Source of the DNA: Erythrobacter sp. UBA3075
GTDB lineage: Bacteria; Pseudomonadota; Alphaproteobacteria; Sphingomonadales; Sphingomonadaceae
NCBI GenBank assembly: GCA_002367375.1
Contig: DFBR01000040.1
Coordinates: 5,960 to 13,849 of the forward strand
Direction: 5' to 3'
Length of the DNA stretch: 7,890 nt
The first letter of the stretch is position 1. Each line of letters begins with the position of its first letter. A program made the position numbers and the translations under genes. Positions 1-5,439 of the stretch are shown piece after piece. The notes under the pieces were generated by a model, which did not search any database, was not told where the DNA came from, and saw only the letters and a program-made list of their open reading frames with translations.

Positions 1-16
1 CGATAGGGCGAGAATA

Positions 17-454
17 ATGCGCGTCGATTTCTATCTCCTCTCCAGCGATCCCGCGCCCACCGCGATCACCTTGCTGGCCCGCAAGGTGCGCGAGGCGGGC
101 GAGCACTTGCTGGTGGTGGCGGATGATCTCGATCTGCTGGAAACGATCTCCGGCGCGCTTTGGAATGCGAGCGCCGAAGCTTTCCTTGCCAATGGTATTG
201 CTGGTGATGAGCACGATGCGCGCCAGCCCATTCTGCTGTCGAATGAGGTCGAGCCTGCCAATGGCGCCAAGTTCCTCTTGATCGCCGATGGCCAATGGCG
301 CGAACCGGGCGTTGGCTTTGCCAGAGTGCTTTATTTGTTCGACGATTCTAGTCGCGGGCAGGCGCGCGAGACGTGGAAGGCGCTGCAGGACCGTGAAGGG
401 TTGGAACGCAAATTCTGGAAGCAGCAGGGCGGGCGCTGGGTTGAAGGGCCTTGA
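17..454 (+). CDS. holC: DNA polymerase III chi subunit
   Basis: The 145-residue product matches the chi subunit of the DNA polymerase III clamp-loader assembly (E. coli chi is 147 residues). Chi pairs with psi and, by known biology, links the replisome to single-strand binding protein. Visible family signs are the opening strand VDFYLLSS (residues 3-10), the helix with AITLLARKV (16-24), the LVVADD strand (32-37), LW followed by AFLANG (48-60), QPILLS (70-75), and the VLYLFDD strand (104-110). The C-terminus ends with an aromatic/basic WKQQGGRW stretch typical of alphaproteobacterial chi. ATG at 17 is preceded by GGGCGAG four bases upstream, a usable ribosome site. A TAG at 4-6 could be the end of an upstream gene (pepA is a common neighbour in this class), but six bases cannot prove it. 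It is followed after 52 bases by the lipoprotein gene, probably co-oriented in one cluster with ndk. Confidence 0.9.
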   Translation: MRVDFYLLSSDPAPTAITLLARKVREAGEHLLVVADDLDLLETISGALWNASAEAFLANGIAGDEHDARQPILLSNEVEPANGAKFLLIADGQWREPGVGFARVLYLFDDSSRGQARETWKALQDREGLERKFWKQQGGRWVEGP

Positions 455-474
455 CCTGAGGCCGATGTAGCCTT
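447..474 (+). other. Small stem-loop at the holC stop, with alternative pairing
   Basis: GGCCT (447-451) can pair with AGGCC (459-463), leaving the holC stop codon in the 7-base loop. The same AGGC can instead pair with GCCT at 470-473, so two mutually exclusive hairpins are possible. Neither is followed by a T tract, so I do not call a terminator. Stems this short arise by chance in GC-rich DNA. Confidence 0.2.
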
Positions 475-506
475 CACTACCCATGACCTGACGAGAGGGG
501 ATTATC

Positions 507-1001
507 ATGCGCAGATTACTAATTATTGGCGGGGCGCTTGTGCTCGCATCATGTGGCGGCAGCGACACCACGACGATTGAGACCGAAGACGGCACGGCCG
601 AATATGAGGTCGATGGAGATGGTGGGGCGGAAATTCGCTATACTGACGATGAAGGGAATGAGGCCGTCATTACCAGCGGCAGCGATGTCGATGCCGAATT
701 GCCCGCTGGATTCACGATCTACCCGGGTGCCGAAGTTGTTTCCAACACGGTCATCACTGGCAATGATGGCGAAGGCAGCCTTGTTATTATGACGAGCAAC
801 GCTTCGGTTGAGGACATGGTCACACATTACCGCGGGCAGGCTGAATCCGCCGGAATCGAAATCGGGATGGAAATGACTGCTGGTGAGAGCCGCATCATTG
901 GCGGCGAAGGGCCGAATGGCGAAATGTTCAGTTTCAATGCCAGCAATTCTGACGGCCAGACAACCGGAATGCTGACCATCGGGCGAGACAGCGGCGAATA
1001 A
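507..1001 (+). CDS. Small acidic lipoprotein, function unknown
   Basis: The 164-residue product begins with a short basic end (MRR), a hydrophobic stretch (residues 4-14) and the lipobox L13-A14-S15-C16, so it should be exported, lipidated at Cys16 and trimmed to start there. The residue after the cysteine is Gly, not Asp, which by the E. coli rule favours the outer membrane. The mature part is very acidic, with a Thr/Glu/Asp-rich linker (about 20-60) followed by a compact region starting LPAGFTIYPGAEV (65-77). The region then has alternating strands, one helix (SVEDMVTHYRGQAESAG, 100-116) and a closing strand. I recognise the 'P-x-x-YPGA...fY...G' layout from uncharacterised small proteins but cannot name a family. 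ATG at 507 has GAGAGGGG (493-500) six bases upstream, a strong ribosome site. It lies between holC and ndk, and its role is unknown. Confidence 0.8.
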   Translation: MRRLLIIGGALVLASCGGSDTTTIETEDGTAEYEVDGDGGAEIRYTDDEGNEAVITSGSDVDAELPAGFTIYPGAEVVSNTVITGNDGEGSLVIMTSNASVEDMVTHYRGQAESAGIEIGMEMTAGESRIIGGEGPNGEMFSFNASNSDGQTTGMLTIGRDSGE

Positions 1002-1004
1002 GGC

Positions 1005-1020
1005 CCGCAAACATTTGCGG
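1005..1020 (+). repeat. Perfect inverted repeat after the lipoprotein gene
   Basis: CCGCAAA (1005-1011) and TTTGCGG (1014-1020) are exact reverse complements, beginning three bases after the lipoprotein stop. As RNA this would form six stable pairs around an ACAT loop. No T tract follows, so it could be a Rho-type 3' end, an mRNA-stabilising hairpin or a dyad operator upstream of ndk. The repeat is seen directly. Its role is inferred. Confidence 0.4.
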
Positions 1021-1035
1021 TGAATAGCGGCGGGC

Positions 1036-1063
1036 TTGCCGGATGCGAGCAGCGGCGCTAGGG
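1036..1063 (+). promoter_or_regulatory. Possible promoter for ndk
   Basis: TTGCCG (1036-1041) resembles a -35 box, and CTAGGG (1058-1063), 16 bases later, could act as a degenerate alphaproteobacterial -10. Transcription would start about 35 bases before the ndk ATG. The -10 match is poor against the E. coli consensus, so this rests on position and the -35 similarity. Confidence 0.25.
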
Positions 1064-1105
1064 GCGCGCGCAATCACTCTATCCCAATCTTCGAAGGAAA
1101 TTCTC

Positions 1106-1528
1106 ATGGCGGTTACCCGCACGTTTTCGATCATCAAGCCTGATGCCACCCGCCGCAATTTGACCGGCGCTGTCACCAACATGCTGGAAAAGGCTGGCCT
1201 GCGCGTCGTCGCTTCCAAGCGCATCCACATGTCGCGCGAGCAGGCCGAAGGCTTTTACGCCGTCCACAAGGAACGCCCCTTCTTCGGCGAACTCGTCGAA
1301 TTCATGATGAGCGGTCCGGTCGTGGTGCAGGTGCTGGAAGGCGAAGATGCGGTTCCGCGCAACCGCAAGATCATGGGCGCCACCAACCCCGCCGACGCTG
1401 ACGAAGGCACGATCCGCAAGGCATTTGCTGAAAGCATTGAAGCGAATACTGTCCACGGCTCTGACAGTGATGAAAATGCGAAGATCGAAATCGACTTCTT
1501 CTTCAATGAAGATGAGATCGTCGGCTAA
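1106..1528 (+). CDS. ndk: Nucleoside diphosphate kinase
   Basis: Ndk transfers the gamma phosphate of ATP to other nucleoside diphosphates through a phosphohistidine, balancing (d)NTP pools in the cytoplasm. The 140-residue product has the full family set: the IKPDA strand with Lys11, Tyr51, Arg87, GATNP with Thr93 and Asn94 (91-95), Arg104, Asn114, and the catalytic His117 in NTVHGSDS (114-121). Its length is that of ordinary bacterial Ndk. An upstream in-frame start at 1043 would add 21 residues absent from the family, so I chose ATG 1106, which has AAGGAA (1094-1099) six bases before it. The 104-base gap from the lipoprotein gene holds a hairpin and a possible promoter, so ndk may have its own transcript. 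Nothing in the protein is unusual. Confidence 0.97.
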   Translation: MAVTRTFSIIKPDATRRNLTGAVTNMLEKAGLRVVASKRIHMSREQAEGFYAVHKERPFFGELVEFMMSGPVVVQVLEGEDAVPRNRKIMGATNPADADEGTIRKAFAESIEANTVHGSDSDENAKIEIDFFFNEDEIVG

Positions 1529-1555
1529 CTTCATATTATCTTATTACAATTTTAC

Positions 1556-1573
1556 AGGCCCTGGCCTTATTTT
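1556..1573 (+). terminator. Candidate intrinsic terminator of ndk
   Basis: AGGCC (1556-1560) and GGCCT (1563-1567) can fold into a short GC hairpin of four pairs around a CCTG loop. TTATTTT (1567-1573) follows immediately. It starts 27 bases after the ndk stop, in DNA clearly richer in A and T than its surroundings. The stem is short, so efficiency may be modest. Confidence 0.45.
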
Positions 1574-1582
1574 GTGATATAT

Positions 1583-1595
1583 TTCCTCTCAGGAA
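1583..1595 (+). repeat. Second small hairpin after ndk
   Basis: TTCCT (1583-1587) and AGGAA (1591-1595) are exact inverted repeats around a CTC loop. It lies between the ndk terminator candidate and the next gene, so it could belong to the leader of the NTF2-like gene. The right arm is purine-rich, but the start codon is too far away (position 1652) for it to be that gene's ribosome site. Confidence 0.3.
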
Positions 1596-1651
1596 GGTAA
1601 ACTCCGAGTCGTTTTGTCGCGGGGTTGCATCTTCCGGAGAGGGAAAGCGCA

Positions 1652-2080
1652 ATGTTCTGGAACAGGCGCAAGAAGCCGTTTTCCATCGTGCAGAGCTATA
1701 TAGCGGCACTCAATGACCATGACGCTGCGGCGATGATTTCGCTGCTGCATCCTGATGCCTGTTTAGTCGACAGCCGGGGAGCCTGCGTCGCAGGTTATGA
1801 AGACAGCGTCGAAGCGGTTCATGCCTTTCTTGCGCTCGACGCCGGGTTCCAGATGCATATCGACAGCTATGCGATGCATGGGGACGATGTGCTGATGCGT
1901 GGATCGATCGAAGCTGACGATCCTCGGCTTGCCACCAATACACTTTGGATGGCGCGCGTGCAGGACGGCAAACTGCGTCGCTGGCAGAGTTTTGGCAATG
2001 CTGATTCGGTTGCGCTGGCGCACATCCTTGTGCCGGACAAGGCCCACAGGGAAGAGGTCCCTATGGCCAAAGCGTTCTAG
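1652..2080 (+). CDS. NTF2/SnoaL-like protein of unknown function
   Basis: The 142-residue product has the layout of the NTF2/SnoaL superfamily, small alpha+beta cones that are either enzymes (isomerases, cyclases) or binding modules. It opens with helices (SIVQSYIAALNDHDAAAMISLL, about 11-32), then HPDACLVDSRGACVAGYEDS (33-52) with the usual 'x-G-x-x-x-x' turn. A helix (VEAVHAFLAL) and curved strands follow, ending with TLWMARVQDGKLRRWQSFGN (97-116). No signal peptide is visible, and the basic start (NRRKK) suggests a cytoplasmic protein. Active-site identity cannot be read from sequence alone. I chose ATG 1652 over an upstream TTG at 1625 because GGAGAGGG (1636-1643) sits eight bases before it. 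Its stop codon shares CTAG with the stop of the converging sulfotransferase gene. Substrate and role are unknown. Confidence 0.7.
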   Translation: MFWNRRKKPFSIVQSYIAALNDHDAAAMISLLHPDACLVDSRGACVAGYEDSVEAVHAFLALDAGFQMHIDSYAMHGDDVLMRGSIEADDPRLATNTLWMARVQDGKLRRWQSFGNADSVALAHILVPDKAHREEVPMAKAF

Positions 2081-3300
2081 GGCCTCGTCGCGGCAATTTC
2101 TTCCGAGTTTTCACTGAATTTCGCTTGCTGAGCTGCATGATTGTGATGCGGTGATGATTGTGCATTGTCCTGTTCCGTCCGCATGGCCGACAACGCCTCG
2201 TGTCGCAATTCCAGTCCCAACTCGGAATAGGCCCGCTGCATCTCGGCTTCCCAATCGTCGTTGAGATCCTCGAACGACACCGTCGAAGAAGGACCGTCAA
2301 ATTCTTCAAGCGCAGCGTTCATGCGCAGCTCGCGCAACGCAATCTTGCGGGCCATCTCGCTCTCGATCCAGTCCATTTCGACGTCATCGGACTGGATAGT
2401 CATCTGGTTCGCCACCAATGAAGCGGCGGACGCGGCCATGTCTTCCCCGTCACGGTGCGTTCTTATCACGCGCGCATCGGGAAATTGGCTGAGCAATGCG
2501 GACAGATCTTCGGCAAATTGCGGGACTTTGAGCACGCGCGGTATGTTGGCATTGCCATGAAACTGTGCGTCTGTGCGCAAGATACGGGCAAATTCGCGGT
2601 AGACCGGCGCCGGGTCACGCGCTTCCGAAAAGGCTGAGAAAGCCGGGATCCGCCATTGCGCTTCATAGGCGCAATGATCGAGCGCGCAGGCGAGCCAGCC
2701 AAGTTCCTCATCAGGCCGGGTGACGCCGAAAGGGTGAATGGAATCGAGCCACGGATCGAGCTTGCGCGCAAACAGCAAGGAAAGCATCGACCAGGCGGGC
2801 CGCGTGTCGGGCTTGCGCGGCACGGGATGCCAGCTGTCACAGAACCGCGTGGCTGCAATTGCCGGGTCTGCCGCGAGCAGCCGGTGAATGCGCGTGGTGC
2901 CGCTGCGCATTTGCCCCACCACGATGATGGGCGGGGCGAGTTCGGCAGCCAGCGTTTCGGGTTGCTCGAGCCAGAACGCTCCGAGCTCCAGTCGCTGCCG
3001 GATCACTCGGGCGATCTGGCCATGGGCTATCGTCAGCCCAAGCGCATTGAGCTTCGCCTGTTCCTGCAAGGCTTCACATAGAGTGTAGAGCCGCAGACGG
3101 AAGTCATCGACATCCTCAGCGGAGCGCGGGCCATGTTCGCCGCGGGCCGGAGCATCTTTCGCAGCCTTTGCGAAAAGCGCGTCAGGATCAAGCGTGGGGC
3201 GTGCTGTCAGTCCTTTGGTCCAGGCGCTCTCCAACCAGCCACAGGCGCGCTCTACCAATGGAGAACGCGAGAGCGGGTGGGGGCGCGGTGGTAGCTTCAT
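2077..3300 (-). CDS. PAPS-dependent sulfotransferase family protein
   Basis: This 407-residue protein belongs to the P-loop sulfotransferases that move a sulfuryl group from PAPS to an acceptor. The 5'-phosphosulfate loop is PIIVVGQMRSGTTRIHRLLA (124-143). The 3'-phosphate region is RVIRTHRDGEDMAAS (277-291), with Arg280 and the following helix. A mostly helical N-terminal part (about 60-115) precedes the core, as in the bacterial 'sulfotransferase family' group. The last 27 residues (381-407) are polar and low in complexity, probably a disordered tail. No signal peptide or membrane segment is clear. The start lies 3 bases after the purN stop, without a strong ribosome site, which suggests translational coupling as the third gene of purM-purN. 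The acceptor is unknown. Related folds also include nucleotide-binding proteins without proven sulfotransferase activity. Confidence 0.85.
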   Translation of the reverse strand: MKLPPRPHPLSRSPLVERACGWLESAWTKGLTARPTLDPDALFAKAAKDAPARGEHGPRSAEDVDDFRLRLYTLCEALQEQAKLNALGLTIAHGQIARVIRQRLELGAFWLEQPETLAAELAPPIIVVGQMRSGTTRIHRLLAADPAIAATRFCDSWHPVPRKPDTRPAWSMLSLLFARKLDPWLDSIHPFGVTRPDEELGWLACALDHCAYEAQWRIPAFSAFSEARDPAPVYREFARILRTDAQFHGNANIPRVLKVPQFAEDLSALLSQFPDARVIRTHRDGEDMAASAASLVANQMTIQSDDVEMDWIESEMARKIALRELRMNAALEEFDGPSSTVSFEDLNDDWEAEMQRAYSELGLELRHEALSAMRTEQDNAQSSPHHNHAAQQAKFSENSEEIAATRP

Positions 3301-3303
3301 CAG

Positions 3304-4281
3304 TCAGAACTGGTCCGCTGCGCCGTGCAATTTGGTCAGGCGATTGGGAGCGACCATGCGCCAGCTTCGGGTGAGCCATTCAGCGACATTGTCCCAATCA
3401 ACGCCGGGCCGGTTGAGAATGATTCCGACCCATCCGCTGGCACCGTAGTAGGCGGGTTTGTAATAGGTTTCTGGCGCGGTTTCGGACAGACCGATCACCT
3501 CGTCCGGACCGCTGGTCTTCACCAAGACGCTGACATGATCGACGCCGTGAAACTGGTCCTGAAAATGGGCAAAATATTTGCCGCTCTTGCCGCCTGTGCG
3601 CCAGCCGGGTGCGCCATGGCTTTCGCGCTCCTCCGCTTCGGGAAGTGCCAAGGCGAGCGCCTGCACACGTTCGAACAACCAATCTGCCCGATATTGGCGT
3701 CCGACATATTCGGCGAAGATACGTGGGTAGAGCTGGTATTCGGCAAGGATCACGCGGCTCGCCAGAGTATCGGCCGTATCGTGGGGCAGGATCGCGACGG
3801 GCATCTGGCCCAGCAGCGGTCCGCCATCCAATTCCGGAGTAACCACGTGGACCGAGCAACCGCCAAATGCGTCGCCCGCGTCGATGGCGCGTTGGTGTGT
3901 ATCGAGCCCCTTGTATTTGGGCAGTAGCGAGGGGTGGGTGTTGACCATCCGACCTTCCCAGCCAGCCACGAATTCCTCCGTCAGGATGCGCATGTAGCCG
4001 CAAAAGGCGAGATATTCTGCGCCCGCATCGCGCAGCGCCGCATCCATTACCTCTTCATGCGCGCGGCGGTCCATTCCGCGATGGTCGCGCGAAAAGGTGG
4101 GAATGCCCTCTGCTGCAGCGATTTGCAGTCCGGGCGCATCGGGATTGTTGCTGGCAACCAGCACGATTTCATAGGGGCAGTCGGTCAGTTTGGAATGAAA
4201 CAGCAGCGCCGACATTGTGGTGCCATTGCCAGACAGCAGGCAGGCGACCTTAACCTTTTCCGGCGCTTTCGCGTCAGGCAT
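3304..4281 (-). CDS. purN: GAR formyltransferase fused to an MmcQ/YjbR-like domain
   Basis: PurN uses 10-formyl-tetrahydrofolate to formylate glycinamide ribonucleotide, the third step of purine synthesis. Residues 10-196 are a complete enzyme: LLSGNGTT (15-22) binds substrate phosphate, FCGYMRIL (93-100) lines the folate site, and the catalytic residues are Asn114 and His116 in NTHPSLLP (114-121) and Asp152 in ELDGGP (150-155). A second domain follows (about 197-320) of the MmcQ/YjbR type: a helix [11 protein letters not shown] (208-218), HGAPGWR, a [10 protein letters not shown] strand (231-240), [24 protein letters not shown] and WRMVAPNRL (307-315). The whole is 325 residues against about 200 for ordinary PurN. 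I chose ATG 4281, eight bases into the end of purM (shared ATGCCTGA). Upstream in-frame starts would lie deep in purM. The added domain's role is unknown. Confidence 0.93.
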   Translation of the reverse strand: MPDAKAPEKVKVACLLSGNGTTMSALLFHSKLTDCPYEIVLVASNNPDAPGLQIAAAEGIPTFSRDHRGMDRRAHEEVMDAALRDAGAEYLAFCGYMRILTEEFVAGWEGRMVNTHPSLLPKYKGLDTHQRAIDAGDAFGGCSVHVVTPELDGGPLLGQMPVAILPHDTADTLASRVILAEYQLYPRIFAEYVGRQYRADWLFERVQALALALPEAEERESHGAPGWRTGGKSGKYFAHFQDQFHGVDHVSVLVKTSGPDEVIGLSETAPETYYKPAYYGASGWVGIILNRPGVDWDNVAEWLTRSWRMVAPNRLTKLHGAADQF

Positions 4282-5371
4282 CGTGCGCGGCTTCCCAATT
4301 CTCACGCGCTGACCAAATGCCTGCCGATCCGCGCACAGTGCAGCCGCGCTGGCCTTCGACAATCTCGCCAACCGGCACGACGATTTCACCCGCCTCGGTC
4401 AGCGCCTTGGTGACGGTGTCCACCTTGTCCGGCGTAACTGCAAGCACCATGCCGACGCCGCAATTGAATGTGCGCGCCATTTCGCCCGGCTCGATATTCC
4501 CCTGCGCCTGCAGGAATGCCATCAGGCGCGATTGCTCCCAGCTATCGGCATTGACCATGGCCCGCGCACCTTCGGGCAGCACGCGCGGCAGGTTTTCCAG
4601 CAGACCGCCGCCGGTAATATGCGCCAGAGCATCGATATGGCCCGCGCGCACCACGGGCAGCAAGCTTTTCACATAGATACGGGTTGGCGCGATTAGCGCG
4701 TCGATCAGTAGCTGGTCCTGATCAAACAGGGCAGGGCGGTCGAGCTTCCACCCCTTGTCTGCTGCAAGTCGCCGGACGAGCGAGAAACCGTTCGAATGCA
4801 CGCCCGAGCTTGCAAGTCCCAGCAGCACATGTCCGGGCGCGACCTTCTCGCCCGTCAGCTGTTCGCCGCGTTCAACCGCGCCGACGCAAAAGCCAGCGAG
4901 GTCATAATCGCCCGGCGCATACATGCCCGGCATTTCCGCGGTTTCGCCGCCAATCAGTGCGCAACCTGCTTCCCGGCACCCCTCGGCAATGCCGGCGATC
5001 ACTCGCTCGGCAACGCCATTGTCGAGCTTTCCGGTGGCGAAATAATCAAGGAAGAACAGCGGCTCCGCTCCCTGCACGATCAAATCGTTCACGCACATGG
5101 CGACCAGATCAATGCCAACGCTATCATGCTTGTCATTCTCGATGGCGAGTTTCAGCTTGGTGCCCACGCCATCATTGCCGGCGACCAGCAACGGGTCCTT
5201 ATAGCCCGCCGCCTTCGGATCGAAAAAGCCGCCGAAGCCGCCAATTTCGCCGTCCGCTCCCGGGCGCATAGTGGCCTTGACCAGCGGTCCAATCGCCTTG
5301 ACGAGCGCGTTGCCCGCTTCAATCGAGACGCCGGCTTGTTCGTATGTGTAAGAGGGTGTGTTGGAGCTCAT
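4274..5371 (-). CDS. purM: Phosphoribosylformylglycinamidine cyclo-ligase (AIR synthetase)
   Basis: PurM closes the imidazole ring of FGAM with ATP to give AIR, the fifth step of purine synthesis. The 365-residue product has the family blocks in order: [18 protein letters not shown] (7-24), [10 protein letters not shown] (67-76), [10 protein letters not shown] (88-97), [11 protein letters not shown] (141-151), [17 protein letters not shown] (184-200), [16 protein letters not shown] (251-266) and FNCGVGMV (302-309). Length and motifs are complete. ATG 5371 fits the family N-terminus ([14 protein letters not shown]). Its ribosome site is weak, and a further upstream in-frame start (5587) would add 72 unrelated residues inside the divergent gene. 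It is the first gene of the purM-purN-sulfotransferase unit, and its upstream region carries direct repeats that could be an operator. No riboswitch is visible in that short leader. Confidence 0.97.
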   Translation of the reverse strand: MSSNTPSYTYEQAGVSIEAGNALVKAIGPLVKATMRPGADGEIGGFGGFFDPKAAGYKDPLLVAGNDGVGTKLKLAIENDKHDSVGIDLVAMCVNDLIVQGAEPLFFLDYFATGKLDNGVAERVIAGIAEGCREAGCALIGGETAEMPGMYAPGDYDLAGFCVGAVERGEQLTGEKVAPGHVLLGLASSGVHSNGFSLVRRLAADKGWKLDRPALFDQDQLLIDALIAPTRIYVKSLLPVVRAGHIDALAHITGGGLLENLPRVLPEGARAMVNADSWEQSRLMAFLQAQGNIEPGEMARTFNCGVGMVLAVTPDKVDTVTKALTEAGEIVVPVGEIVEGQRGCTVRGSAGIWSARENWEAAHDA

Positions 5372-5392
5372 CTTGCTGCCATAGGCTTTCGT

Positions 5393-5438
5393 GCTTGGAT
5401 TTCCACTCGCCTTTGGGCAAAAGGCTTGCGATTTCCAC
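5393..5438. repeat. Paired direct repeats between divergent purM and DUF2066-like genes
   Basis: GCTTGGATTTCCAC (5393-5406) and GCTTGCGATTTCCAC (5424-5438) are identical except for one inserted C. The shared GATTTCCAC cores start 32 bp apart, close to three helical turns, so a regulator could bind both on one face. The second copy ends one base before the ATG of the rightward gene. The 68-base gap must hold signals for both divergent genes unless promoters extend into coding DNA. No known regulator's consensus is recognised here. The repeats are seen directly, and the operator role is inferred. Confidence 0.5.
5409..5425. repeat. Inverted repeat between the two direct repeats
   Basis: GCCTTT (5409-5414) and AAAGGC (5420-5425) are exact reverse complements around GGGCA. 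On either strand this is a six-pair hairpin, and in DNA a dyad. It sits mainly between the two direct-repeat copies and overlaps the second by two bases. No T tract follows in either direction, so it is not a terminator. It might be a regulator site or a leader hairpin of the purM transcript. Confidence 0.4.
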
Positions 5439-5439
5439 G

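Noticed and set aside
1..6. TAG as the end of an upstream pepA gene
   Set aside because: Only six bases are visible. The neighbour is plausible from known gene order but cannot be supported from this window.
549..1073. 174-codon open frame antisense to the lipoprotein gene
   Set aside because: The + strand gene has a lipobox and strong ribosome site, and the antisense product shows no domain or plausible start context.
1043..1105. Upstream in-frame ATG extending ndk by 21 residues
   Set aside because: The extra residues match nothing in the Ndk family, while ATG 1106 has a good ribosome site and gives the standard 140-residue protein.
1079..1534. 151-codon open frame antisense to ndk
   Set aside because: It is a mirror of a highly conserved gene in GC-biased DNA. 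It shows no recognisable domain, and ndk is certain on the + strand.
5372..5439. Purine riboswitch or E. coli-type PurR box before purM
   Set aside because: The 68-base gap is too short and lacks the conserved purine-aptamer elements, and no sequence resembling the PurR palindrome is present.
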